From an uncultured Sulfitobacter sp. (lineage in GTDB: Bacteria > Pseudomonadota > Alphaproteobacteria > Rhodobacterales > Rhodobacteraceae), in assembly GCA_947502265.1 (NCBI GenBank), contig CANMZB010000007.1, positions 1 through 64,000 of the forward strand: a stretch of DNA of 64,000 bases, read 5' to 3'. The notes below the pieces were generated by a model. That model was not told the DNA's origin and did no database searches. It saw only the letters and a program-made list of their open reading frames with translations. The position numbers and the translations under genes were made by a program. Of the stretch, positions 34,229-42,167 are shown piece after piece. The first letter of the stretch is position 1, and the number at the start of each line of letters is the position of its first letter.

Positions 34229-35166
34229 GGCGCGGCCTCCGTGGTACGAGCGTCATTTGACCAGGAGGAGCCATCGGCCATGCGGTAGGTGACGATGTCG
34301 TCTCCCGCATCGACGACCTCACCCGGCACGAGATCGGGGATGAAGAGATGTTTGCCGCAGGCGGCACGCTGCTCGGCTGGCGTGAGCATCCGGTCGTGGC
34401 GAGCGCAGTGCCATCCACCTTCCACTGGTGTCGCGTGCAAGCAGGACCGGCAAGTCACGGCAGCACCGCCACCGTCGTGGCAAGCATCATGGTGATCGCA
34501 GAACCGGCATTCGAACCAAGCCGGGTCCTCGCTGATCCGCACGGGTGGATGCTGGGCGAATATGACCCGACCGGCCTTGTCCAACAGGCGTTCGGCCATG
34601 GCTGGATCGGCCTCAACCCGTTCGATATGCAACGCGTCGGTATCCTTGCAGACTGCGACGTAGAGCGCGCGGATGATGCCGGTCAGGTGCATGTAGATCT
34701 GCATCTGCGCCGCATGTTGCGGCTTCGACAGCACCACGCCTTTTGAAGTCAAGTCGGCAAAGCTCTTCGCTGAATGCGTCTTGAATTCCAGAACGTGCCA
34801 GGTTTTCGGTGCCTCAAGCAGCCCGAGGGCGACGCCATCAAGCGAGCCTCCAAAGTGGCCGCCATGGGCTTCGACGCGGAACTGGCGGCCAGTGTCCGGA
34901 TCGACCTCAAGCACGGTCGCACCGGTGGCGCGCAGGTTGCGGACCATACGGTCCTCTTCCAGTTGGCCGGTCTCGAACAGACGCAGCAGACGGCCGGAAT
35001 GGCGTGAAGGCGTCACCCAGCGGAAATCATACCAGAGCTCGCGTGCGCAGGATTTGCCGATGATCGACGCGCCAAGGTGATCGCGAAAGCCATCGCCCTG
35101 CCGCTCCTCATAAGACGCATAGATCGCCGTCAGTGTCGGCGTTGCTGGTGAGGGAAGATCAACCAT
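34222..35166 (-). CDS. PD-(D/E)XK exonuclease with Cys cluster (Cas4/AddB-like)
   Basis: A 314-residue nuclease. Residues about 8-45 hold a conserved lead (RDHLGASIIGKSCARELWYDF, first Cys), then HFGGSLDGV (Asp) and HVLEFKTHS (E-x-K), with QMQIYMHL after it. The C-terminal part has FECRFCDHHDAC followed by CRSC, so four cysteines could hold an iron-sulfur cluster as in Cas4 nucleases. It is the likely 5'-3' exonuclease of the recombination module together with the Sak4-like ATPase. It overlaps both neighbours. Confidence 0.82.
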   Translation of the reverse strand: MVDLPSPATPTLTAIYASYEERQGDGFRDHLGASIIGKSCARELWYDFRWVTPSRHSGRLLRLFETGQLEEDRMVRNLRATGATVLEVDPDTGRQFRVEAHGGHFGGSLDGVALGLLEAPKTWHVLEFKTHSAKSFADLTSKGVVLSKPQHAAQMQIYMHLTGIIRALYVAVCKDTDALHIERVEADPAMAERLLDKAGRVIFAQHPPVRISEDPAWFECRFCDHHDACHDGGGAAVTCRSCLHATPVEGGWHCARHDRMLTPAEQRAACGKHLFIPDLVPGEVVDAGDDIVTYRMADGSSWSNDARTTEAAPC

Positions 35167-35528
35167 CACAAGCCCTCCCGTTCACTGCGGGCCTGGGCCT
35201 CGGCCAGAATGTCGTCCCAGGTCTCCGGATCATGCCGGTCACGCAAAACGCCGATTAGGGCGTCCTTCAGCTTCTCGCGACGACGGCGGCCGGTTCCTTT
35301 CGCCAGCAGTTCTGCCCGTTCGCGGCACAGGTGGCGCAGCGCGGTCCGTGCCCGGTGGAACCAGTCGGGATCGATGGGTTTTTGCCCCCGCTGGCGTGCC
35401 AGATCGGCGGTCGCGATTTGTGTGCGGATCTTGGCAATATCGTCGTCGAGTTCGATCAACCGGCGCTGGTCTTCAGGCAAGCCGGGGCTGATCACGGCCA
35501 CAGGGGCCGCGTTGGTCAGATCAGTCAT
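35166..35528 (-). CDS. Hypothetical phage protein, coiled-coil
   Basis: A 120-residue strongly helical, charged protein (RRLIELDDDIAKIRTQIATADLARQRG, later RHLCRERAELLAKG with GRRRREKLKDAL). No family was recognised. Its TGA overlaps the nuclease ATG. Being in the recombination module it may be a partner of the nuclease, but that is only context. Confidence 0.7.
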   Translation of the reverse strand: MTDLTNAAPVAVISPGLPEDQRRLIELDDDIAKIRTQIATADLARQRGQKPIDPDWFHRARTALRHLCRERAELLAKGTGRRRREKLKDALIGVLRDRHDPETWDDILAEAQARSEREGL

Positions 35529-35591
35529 GGAAATATCCTCAGATGTGTTTGGGCGCTGCCCCGGCGAACAGGGGCGGAGCAGCGCGGAGCA

Positions 35592-36092
35592 TCAGCCCTT
35601 CTTGTTCCACGGAGCGGAGGCCATCTTGGCCGGGGCTGCTGCTGCGTCCCCGCCGGTCTGGGCTTTCTTCGCAGCCTGCGATGCGGCCGTGCCCTGTTCC
35701 GGCGTCATGTAGCGGATCGCATTGCTCTCCCCGTAGCCGTTCTTGGGCGGCTTCACCGTAACCTGGATCGTCATCGGGATGAGGTGCAGTTCCTCGCTGT
35801 CGCTGACCTGCATCTTGCCCGTCGCATGGCAGATCGCCGACAGCGTCCGCTGCGCAATCTCGACCGTGGTCGGGTTCGGGTTCACCAGATTCAGCTGGTC
35901 GAAGATCTTCCGGCCTTTGTGCGGGCCATCCAGAATATCCAGCATCAGCCAGAGGAACTGGCCCATGCCGTTGCGGGTCACGCGCATCTCGCTCTCGACG
36001 ATCTGGGCGCTGTATTTGCCTGCGGGCAGCAGCTCATATGCGGTGGTGGGCTCGATGCCCGAGGCATCAAATGCGGCGTCAAAACGTGCCAT
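35592..36092 (-). CDS. DUF669 protein, probable single-strand DNA binding
   Basis: A 166-residue protein matching DUF669: FDASGIEPTTAYELLPAGKY near the start, then GQFLWLMLDILDGPHKGRKIFDQLNL. The beta-rich middle and an Ala-rich, flexible end with PWNKKG recall single-strand binding proteins with protruding tails. It lies directly downstream of the Sak4-like ATPase, as in many phages where such proteins serve recombination. Confidence 0.82.
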   Translation of the reverse strand: MARFDAAFDASGIEPTTAYELLPAGKYSAQIVESEMRVTRNGMGQFLWLMLDILDGPHKGRKIFDQLNLVNPNPTTVEIAQRTLSAICHATGKMQVSDSEELHLIPMTIQVTVKPPKNGYGESNAIRYMTPEQGTAASQAAKKAQTGGDAAAAPAKMASAPWNKKG

Positions 36093-36115
36093 GGTCGTAT
36101 CCTTTCAGGTCTGGA

Positions 36116-36862
36116 TTATTCAGGTTGGGGCATGGCTGCGAGGAACTCTGACCACTCGAGCGGCAAGGTGTCCGGCAGGCCGTAACGGTTCTTGGCGAGG
36201 AAAGCCGGGCGCTCTTCGGTGTGCATGACGCGCGCACCGGACCCGAGCGCCCGGGTCACCTTCTTGTTGAAGCCGACATCAGATTTTGCGACCGAGATCT
36301 GGTAGTTCGCGAAAAGCACCACATCGGAATGCTCCTGCAGCAGCGCCGAGGCGCGGGTCTGCAGCTTGATCACATACCGGTCGTAGGGTTCATGCTCGGG
36401 GCTGTCGAAACGCTTGATGTCGGTATGGGCAATCTGGATAACCACCATGCCCTTCTGATCGCGAAGCGCATTCAGCTTATCGAGGTATTCGCGCCAGACG
36501 GTCAGAGCCTCGGCGTAACCTTTGCCAAAGCCCGGGGTTTCGATCGACTGCCAGCCGTTGCGTTTGCAGGCCTCAGCCCAGATCAGCGGCTCCAACCAGT
36601 CAACGCTGTCGACCACGACGGTGCCATAGCCGTGATCTTCATCCAGCAAGGCGTCGAGCGCTTCCGCCACCTCAACATAGCTGGTCGCCAATGGAAAATG
36701 CGGGACCTGCAATTTGCCGAGACCGTCCTCGGTCATAATGAACACCGGCGCGCCAGCGTCAGCCGCGAAGGTGGATTTTCCGACCCCGGCAACCCCGTGG
36801 ATCAGGATGCGCGGCGGCTGGAGCTCCAATGTCGTGCGCAGAGATGCGAGAGAAATAGCCAT
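36116..36862 (-). CDS. Sak4-like RecA-fold ATPase (single-strand annealing/recombination)
   Basis: A 248-residue ATPase with Walker A GVAGVGKSTF (near residues 24-33), Walker B-like TVVVDSVDWLE (near 80-90) and a RecA-like core including MVVIQIAHTDIKRF. This fits the Sak4 family of phage recombinases, which work with an SSB-like partner and exonuclease; both are encoded next to it. Its ATG overlaps the upstream stop by one base. Confidence 0.8.
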   Translation of the reverse strand: MAISLASLRTTLELQPPRILIHGVAGVGKSTFAADAGAPVFIMTEDGLGKLQVPHFPLATSYVEVAEALDALLDEDHGYGTVVVDSVDWLEPLIWAEACKRNGWQSIETPGFGKGYAEALTVWREYLDKLNALRDQKGMVVIQIAHTDIKRFDSPEHEPYDRYVIKLQTRASALLQEHSDVVLFANYQISVAKSDVGFNKKVTRALGSGARVMHTEERPAFLAKNRYGLPDTLPLEWSEFLAAMPQPE

Positions 36863-37347
36863 CAGCGCACCTCCTCACCGAGCAACAGGCGGAACTTGGC
36901 CTTGCCTGTCCGGACCGTGCGCGCGGGTTCAAAACCCTTGCGCCAGGACTCCGGCAGTGCCGTGTATTTGCGCTCTGACACCTTCAACGTGGTCTCGATG
37001 AACTCGGCCGGGTCCTCGCCAGCCGATGCGATGTTTTCGGCGATCTGGGCGAGTTTCGCCTGATCCCAATCGATGCGTTTAGCCAAGTCGGCGATCACGG
37101 TGACGTCGCCATCTTCAAAGCGGATCGTGCCCGTGTCCTTGCCCGCCTCATGACGGCATTCGGCTGCACGTTCGGCGTATTTCAGGGAGATGGCACCATC
37201 GAGCCAATCAGATACAGTTTTGGCCTGGGTGAGCTGCTGATCGGCCGTCTCCTTCAGCATTGCCAGCTGATCAGCGGGCAGTGCCGCGATCTGGCCAACC
37301 GGCATGCTGTGGATATCGGCCAGTGTGATGTGGTTAGAAATTGTCAT
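36862..37347 (-). CDS. Conserved hypothetical phage protein of the recombination module
   Basis: A 161-residue helical protein (IAALPADQLAMLKETADQQLTQAKTVSDWLDGAI is its central stretch, split here by no gap), ending in basic residues (RTGKAKFRLLLGEEVR). No domain was recognised. It is the first large gene after the excisionase-like gene and is coupled to the Sak4-like ATPase, so a role in early DNA metabolism is likely. Confidence 0.68.
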   Translation of the reverse strand: MTISNHITLADIHSMPVGQIAALPADQLAMLKETADQQLTQAKTVSDWLDGAISLKYAERAAECRHEAGKDTGTIRFEDGDVTVIADLAKRIDWDQAKLAQIAENIASAGEDPAEFIETTLKVSERKYTALPESWRKGFEPARTVRTGKAKFRLLLGEEVR

Positions 37348-37358
37348 GTTGGTCCCCC

Positions 37359-37568
37359 TTACGCCGACATCGGGCGGTGGGGCTCGTGGTCAGAGCCGCG
37401 GATCTGCTCGACCTCGAAAGCCTCGACATCTTCGAGCCGGTAAATCACCCGACCCCCGAGTTTGATGAATTTCGGGCCTTCGCCCGTCCACCGCCAACGC
37501 TCCAGCGTGCGGTGTGAAATGTTCCAGCGAGCCGCCAGCTCAATCTGGGAAAGGTGCCTTAGCGCCAT
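37359..37568 (-). CDS. AlpA/excisionase-type HTH protein
   Basis: A 69-residue MerR-like winged HTH (SQIELAARWNISHRTLERWR, then GPKFIKLGGRVIYRLEDVEAFE), the signature of excisionase/AlpA family proteins. GGAGGTTC lies before the ATG. It would bend DNA for prophage excision or control the early operon it heads. Three GGTAGGG repeats lie upstream in its presumed control region. Confidence 0.82.
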   Translation of the reverse strand: MALRHLSQIELAARWNISHRTLERWRWTGEGPKFIKLGGRVIYRLEDVEAFEVEQIRGSDHEPHRPMSA

Positions 37569-37678
37569 GTGAACCTCCTTCGGGTTTTTGCGAACACTTG
37601 CGGGATCAACATGGCGGATGGGGTGGTAGGGCTCAGGAAGGTGTGCGGTAGGGGAACTGGTAGGGGAGCCACAAAAGC

Positions 37679-37705
37679 AAAAAGCCGCCCCGGAGGACGG
37701 CTTTT
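37679..37705 (-). terminator. Rho-independent terminator
   Basis: AAAAGCCG and CGGCTTTT flank an 10-base interior that extends the stem after one mismatch; on the minus strand it is followed by TTTTTGCTTTTG. It closes the two-gene cassette read from 39873 leftwards and separates it from the excisionase-led early operon; the A/T sides would let it work in both directions. Confidence 0.75.
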
Positions 37706-37727
37706 GTCATCGCAAGATTTCCTTGGA

Positions 37728-38669
37728 TCAGGGCTCGATCCAGCAGTTTCCTTCGGCGTACTTTAGAAATGAACGCCAATCGTCACGGCCGCTGAAAACC
37801 TTTGCGAAGGCGTTCGTACCGTCCTTGTAACCGGCTTCAAACAGAACGGCGGCTGTCCGACACTCAGGCGAACCGGACCAGTATGCATCGAACAGCAAGC
37901 CCAACAGTTGCCGCTGTTTGTCGCCACGGAAAGTAAGGGTTTCGTTCCGCAGCCAGACAATGCCGTAGTCATCCGAATGGTCGATCGGGAAACGGCGCTG
38001 GACTTGACCCGGGAACACCCGTGACCCCAGAACCTGCGGCGAGATCGCGAGCTTGCCGGGTCCCATCACGTCTGCCACGCTGATGACGTGATTGCGCTTG
38101 TGAGTGGTGACCGGAATGCGATCGCCCGGTGTCGATGTTAGGATGATACGGACCTCCTCTGGCGGCCTGCGCTTGAACAGGGCCTCGACCGTCGTCCAGA
38201 CGGCCGGCTCGCCGAGACGCCGCGCAAACCAGACAGGCAAAGGGGCCTTCGCGCCTGCAAGCTTGATGGTCCCTGCGTCCCAGACGAGATCGGCTATCAA
38301 AGGGGTCGGACGCGACGGCCCGACGCGCTCGAACGCCAGCAGCATCTTGGCGAGGGCCAGCCCGTAATCGACTCTGCACGCCGCGATCTCCTGCTTATCG
38401 ACCTTGATCCAACGGCCAACACTGTCGTTGTAGCCATACGACTTCAGCTCTGCCGACCAGGTGGCCGCGATCGGTTCGTCTTCGTAGTCGTCCATACCGG
38501 CAATGACCGGAACGTGCCCGCTGGGGAACAGGAGCTTTGCCTGGAGCAGCTTATCTGTTGCTTGTGGCGAAACCTGACGCAACGCCGATGCCTGAACAGA
38601 TGTGCTGCGGGCTTCCATAGCCCGCAGCAAAAGGTCAACAGCCCGCTTACTCAAGAACATCGCCCTCAT
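37728..38669 (-). CDS. Conserved hypothetical protein, second gene of the divergent cassette
   Basis: A 313-residue protein without a recognised family. The N terminus (LSKRAVDLLLRAMEA) is helical. The C-terminal 70 residues look like a winged helix (GDKQRQLLGLLFDAYWSG, then TAAVLFEAGYKDGTNAFAKVF and a WRSF...CWIEP end), suggesting DNA or nucleic-acid contact. Its start lies inside the preceding gene's 3' end (23-base overlap), so the two are translationally coupled. A terminator closes the pair. Confidence 0.72.
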   Translation of the reverse strand: MRAMFLSKRAVDLLLRAMEARSTSVQASALRQVSPQATDKLLQAKLLFPSGHVPVIAGMDDYEDEPIAATWSAELKSYGYNDSVGRWIKVDKQEIAACRVDYGLALAKMLLAFERVGPSRPTPLIADLVWDAGTIKLAGAKAPLPVWFARRLGEPAVWTTVEALFKRRPPEEVRIILTSTPGDRIPVTTHKRNHVISVADVMGPGKLAISPQVLGSRVFPGQVQRRFPIDHSDDYGIVWLRNETLTFRGDKQRQLLGLLFDAYWSGSPECRTAAVLFEAGYKDGTNAFAKVFSGRDDWRSFLKYAEGNCWIEP

Positions 38670-39873
38670 CGGTGTCGTCTTTCAGGATGCCCCAAAGGCG
38701 CAGGTACTTCTCGCCGATCAGGCGTTCCTGTGGCGTCATGTCCTTCAGATTGCAGCCGTGCGGCATGGTCACAGTCAGAGCCAGCGACTTACCGCGCCCA
38801 CCTTCGGGACCGGGGTGGAACTTGATCGTGAAGCGCGCGCGGGTGATCACCCATTCAGGCACCTCGTCTACAAAACCGGCCCCATGAGTACCGCCGCCGA
38901 TATCCAACCCGATGCGGTGTTCTGCCATCTGCCAGATCGTCCGGTCCGCACCCGACATGGATTCAAGCGTGATGCGCTCTTTGGCATCCCCGAGATCCAT
39001 CAGGCGCAATTCTTTGACCGTTACACTGGCGATGCCGTCGGCCGGGTCCGTCGGAAAGTCGAAAGGCTGCAGAAGCATGCTCAGATCATATTCGCGCAGC
39101 GGCAACGCCTGGTGCTCATCAATGGTGATGCCGAGCAGATCCCGCGCCATGAAGCGCGTCAGATCCATACGATCCTCACGGGTCTTGGCCACGACCTCAA
39201 TCACGCCGGTCGCTGCCTCATAGGTCAATGCGGCCTCGAACACCGGTTTTACGATCCGACGCGCCAGCGTGCTGTTGGCATCAAAGCCCAGCGTGTCCTC
39301 GGGGCGCCCCTCACGATAAACCGCGACCTGGACGAGCTCACACTCTTCGCCATCGAGGATCACCCGATGGCGGTCGAAGATGTCGACATGGACATTCGGC
39401 GTCTCAAACCGCTCTCGGATCGCTGCGGTGAAGGCCGCGATCGAGATGGGATCCTTCCGCACTGCCAGATCAGCATCGACTCCAAAACCGCTCCACGACC
39501 GGGTCCGGCGGCGTTCATCATTGTAGCGGACCTCTTCCGCCAGACGGAAACGGTCGGTCTCATTGAGGAAGACCCAGAGCGAGCGATTGTTTGCCCCTTC
39601 CAGCGGGTCGAACACAGCGCGGTTGAGAACCACGTTCTGCAAGGCGTTCTGTCCTGGCTCATCCGCGAGGGCAGCGACCCGGCCTGCATCAAGAACAACG
39701 CGCTGTTTTTCGTCATCGTTCATATCGTCGACTGCCTTAATCAAGGGCTCGACGACCTCCGACTCGGGCTTGGTCCAATCGACCGGCGGAAGAGAGGTAA
39801 ACCCAGCAGCGGTGAAATAGTCTTGCAGTCGGGGGACGGGGGTCTTGCGGAGGAAGGCGGCAATAGCGGTCAT
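38647..39873 (-). CDS. Conserved hypothetical protein, first gene of the divergent cassette
   Basis: A 408-residue protein not assigned to any family. It has an N-terminal helical region (MTAIAAFLRKTPVPRLQDYFTA), a beta-rich middle (PNVHVDIFDRHRVILDG, VAVYREGRPEDT) and an acidic end (DDTDEGDVLE). The ATG at 39873 has AAAGGG upstream. It is divergent from the XRE-ImmA pair across an operator region with two palindromes, which suggests control by that repressor. Function unknown; lysogeny-expressed defence or a switch component are both possible. Confidence 0.75.
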   Translation of the reverse strand: MTAIAAFLRKTPVPRLQDYFTAAGFTSLPPVDWTKPESEVVEPLIKAVDDMNDDEKQRVVLDAGRVAALADEPGQNALQNVVLNRAVFDPLEGANNRSLWVFLNETDRFRLAEEVRYNDERRRTRSWSGFGVDADLAVRKDPISIAAFTAAIRERFETPNVHVDIFDRHRVILDGEECELVQVAVYREGRPEDTLGFDANSTLARRIVKPVFEAALTYEAATGVIEVVAKTREDRMDLTRFMARDLLGITIDEHQALPLREYDLSMLLQPFDFPTDPADGIASVTVKELRLMDLGDAKERITLESMSGADRTIWQMAEHRIGLDIGGGTHGAGFVDEVPEWVITRARFTIKFHPGPEGGRGKSLALTVTMPHGCNLKDMTPQERLIGEKYLRLWGILKDDTDEGDVLE

Positions 39874-39927
39874 GGGAGCCCTTTCTGGCCAGGAGGAGGA
39901 GGGAATCGGCGCAAAGCGATACGATGA

Positions 39928-39996
39928 TGTTCGATATACACCGAACAAACCACCATGTCTACTTGCGCGGCACGATTTTGTTCGGCATACCGAACA
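39928..39996. promoter_or_regulatory. Two TGTTCG...CGAACA operators in the divergent region
   Basis: Site 1 at 39928-39947 has arms TGTTCG/CGAACA with an 8-base centre; site 2 at 39979-39996 has longer arms TGTTCGG/CCGAACA with a 4-base centre. Site centres are about 50 bases apart and lie between the two divergent starts, fitting cooperative binding by the XRE protein encoded next to them. Confidence 0.72.
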
Positions 39997-40031
39997 AGCT
40001 TCCTGCAACCAAAGAAAACAAGGATGATACG

Positions 40032-40352
40032 ATGACCACGTCCCTCGGCGCCAAGATCAAGCGCCACCGCCAGGAAAAGGGATACTCCCTAGACAAGCTC
40101 GCGGAACTGACCGACTCGAGCAAGAGCTACATTTGGGAGTTGGAAAACCGCGACGCACGAAAGCCGTCCGGAGAAAAACTGACACGGATCGCTCAGGCCC
40201 TCGAGGTCACCACCGATTATCTGCTGGATGAAAGCGAGGAGCCCGGAGACGCGGTTCTTAAGGAGGCATTCTTCCGCAAATTCAGCAAGCTCGCCCCGGA
40301 CGACCAAGCTAAGATCAATCAGATGATCGATATGTGGGGAAAGAAGGATTGA
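40032..40352 (+). CDS. XRE family repressor
   Basis: A 106-residue protein with a lambda-Cro/CI type HTH in the N-terminal 65 residues (LGAKIKRHRQEKGYSLDKLAEL, then SKSYIWELENRDARKPSG and ITDYLL-like VTTDYLL). The C-terminal part is short and helical. The ATG at 40032 is chosen because AAGGATG lies upstream and the HTH begins there; an upstream in-frame start would cross the operators. With the ImmA-like peptidase it resembles the ImmR-ImmA switch, where the peptidase removes the repressor. Confidence 0.85.
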   Translation: MTTSLGAKIKRHRQEKGYSLDKLAELTDSSKSYIWELENRDARKPSGEKLTRIAQALEVTTDYLLDESEEPGDAVLKEAFFRKFSKLAPDDQAKINQMIDMWGKKD

Positions 40353-41269
40353 GCCTGCCCACGACGCCACAGGGTTGGGCAATCCGCCTTACTCAGATTC
40401 TGTCGCTGCATCAGGCAGCGCATGGGCTACCGCGGTTTCCCATCGATGTGGCGGCGCTGGCGAAGGATTTCTCACGACAGGTGTTTCCGGACGCACCGAT
40501 CACCATGGTCGGCGGGTTGGACCTGTCCAAGGGCGTCGAAGGCATGTTGATGCCGCACCCCAACGGTTCCGGTGAGTGGGGTATCATTTACAATGAGACC
40601 ATCCGTTCGCCGGGGCGGCGGAACTTCACGCTGGCCCATGAGCTGGGCCACTACCTGCTGCACCGGCAGACCAACCCCAACGGCCTTGAGTGTAGCAACC
40701 GCAATATGGCTGACTGGGATGAGGGCCGGAACAAGATCGAAGGTGAGGCCAATACTTTTGCCTCCTACCTGTTGATGCCGCTCGACGATTTCCGTGAGCA
40801 GATCAAGGGTCGCGTCATCGATATCGATGTGATGACTGATTTGGCCGACCGCTATGCCGTGTCGCTCACGGCGGCGATCCTGAAATGGATGACCATCACC
40901 GACAAGCGGGCGATGATCGTGGTTGGCAAGGAGGGGTTCATCGACTGGGCATGGTCCAGCGAGCTTTTGCTGAAATCCGGCGTCTTCTACAGGGCGCGGC
41001 AAACCGTGACCGAGATGCCAGCCGCCTCCTTGGCCGCGCAGGAGGTGGACTGGGATACTGGTCGCCATGGTCACCTCCACCCGGCAGGTGTCTGGTTGGG
41101 ATCTGAACCCGTCCATGAAATGACGGTGTTCTCGCCCCGCAACGACCAGATGACGATCTCGCTGCTGCTTTATCCTGACCGCGCTCCATCCCGCTGGGAT
41201 ATGGCCGAGCTGGAAGAAGAACAGACCATCGATACATTCGACAAATTCATGGATGGTCGCCGAGGCTGA
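40334..41269 (+). CDS. ImmA/IrrE family metallopeptidase
   Basis: A roughly 305-residue zinc peptidase. The HELGH motif (NFTLAHELGHYLLH, near residue 105) and the downstream Glu in EGEANTFASYLLMP (near 145) are the ImmA/IrrE signature. Start codon is uncertain: GTG at 40334 and TTG at 40349 both overlap the XRE stop, and no well-spaced ribosome site decides. It probably cleaves the XRE repressor on DNA damage or another signal, derepressing both the cassette and lytic genes. Confidence 0.85.
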   Translation: MGKEGLSLPTTPQGWAIRLTQILSLHQAAHGLPRFPIDVAALAKDFSRQVFPDAPITMVGGLDLSKGVEGMLMPHPNGSGEWGIIYNETIRSPGRRNFTLAHELGHYLLHRQTNPNGLECSNRNMADWDEGRNKIEGEANTFASYLLMPLDDFREQIKGRVIDIDVMTDLADRYAVSLTAAILKWMTITDKRAMIVVGKEGFIDWAWSSELLLKSGVFYRARQTVTEMPAASLAAQEVDWDTGRHGHLHPAGVWLGSEPVHEMTVFSPRNDQMTISLLLYPDRAPSRWDMAELEEEQTIDTFDKFMDGRRG

Positions 41270-41404
41270 TTCGGCTCTGTGCTTCCAATTGGCGCCCCCT
41301 ACGGCCGCATAGTCATTGCGCAGAAATACGCGGCTCTACGCGCAGGTCGATGCTGTCCGCAAATTATTGAATTGCTTGTGATTTTCTCATTTCGCGATAC
41401 ATTC

Positions 41405-41683
41405 ATGGCATCATTCCAATCGCGAAAAGTCGCCATGCCCAGCATCACATCAGGCCCGATTTCGGGTGCCAATCCCCTTTGTCCTGAGCGCATGTCAGCG
41501 GATGCGCGCCTCGAAGAAATCGGCCGCATTCTGGCGGCTGGCGTCATTCGCCTGAACGCCGAAGATGCCAGTTCTTTATCTGCCGAAGGCGGAGACAGTT
41601 TCGTGGACTTCTCGCCCCGGAAGAGCGGTGGTCGTCGTGCAAAACGTATCCGCATCGGAGGAATTGATGAAGCATCACAATAA
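41405..41683 (+). CDS. Small hypothetical protein of the recombinase operon
   Basis: Up to 92 residues; the C-terminal part (MSADARLEEIGRILAAGVIRLNAEDASSL, then FVDFSPRKSGGRR) is typical of the short protein that precedes DUF2924 and serine recombinase genes. Its start is uncertain: the next in-frame ATG at 41435 is also possible and neither has a clear ribosome site. It overlaps the DUF2924 gene by 17 bases. Confidence 0.62.
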   Translation: MASFQSRKVAMPSITSGPISGANPLCPERMSADARLEEIGRILAAGVIRLNAEDASSLSAEGGDSFVDFSPRKSGGRRAKRIRIGGIDEASQ

Positions 41684-42167
41684 GATAAGCCCTAAAAAAC
41701 CTGGGCAGGACCGATCCATGGATCAAACCGTCCTAGCGCGCCTGGCCACGCTGAAGGCCATGTCGGTCAGGGATCTGAAAGCCGAATGGGAAAAACTTTT
41801 CGGCAGTGCCGCGCCGAACAACAGCCGGACCTTTTTGGAAATGCGCATCGCCTATCGTATCCAGGAACTGACCTACGGCGGCCCTGACCGGGAAACGCGC
41901 CGCATGTTGGATCTGCTGGCCGATGAGGTTGAGGGTGTCGCGCGGAGGAAAAACCAGATCGCCGATCCGCGCAATCCGGTGGTGGGCACGAGACTGATCC
42001 GGGAATGGGGCGGGGTCGAGCAGACTGTGATCGTTCTGACAGACGGTTTCGACTGGCAGGGCCGGAAGTTCAAATCGCTCTCGGCCGTGGCCCGTGCCAT
42101 CACCGGAACGCGTTGGAATGGCTATCGCTTCTTCGGCCTGCGTGAACGCAAGCGGGAGGAAGCATGA
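41667..42167 (+). CDS. DUF2924 family protein
   Basis: A 166-residue basic protein: LATLKAMSVRDLKAEWEKLFG, then RIAYRIQELTYGG and a C-terminal DGFDWQGRKFKSLSAVARAITG with WNGYRFFGL, the DUF2924 pattern. It is nearly always next to a large serine recombinase and is thought to assist it, possibly as a recombination directionality factor (not demonstrated). The ATG at 41667 has a strong GGAGGA site five bases upstream. Confidence 0.85.
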   Translation: MKHHNKISPKKPGQDRSMDQTVLARLATLKAMSVRDLKAEWEKLFGSAAPNNSRTFLEMRIAYRIQELTYGGPDRETRRMLDLLADEVEGVARRKNQIADPRNPVVGTRLIREWGGVEQTVIVLTDGFDWQGRKFKSLSAVARAITGTRWNGYRFFGLRERKREEA

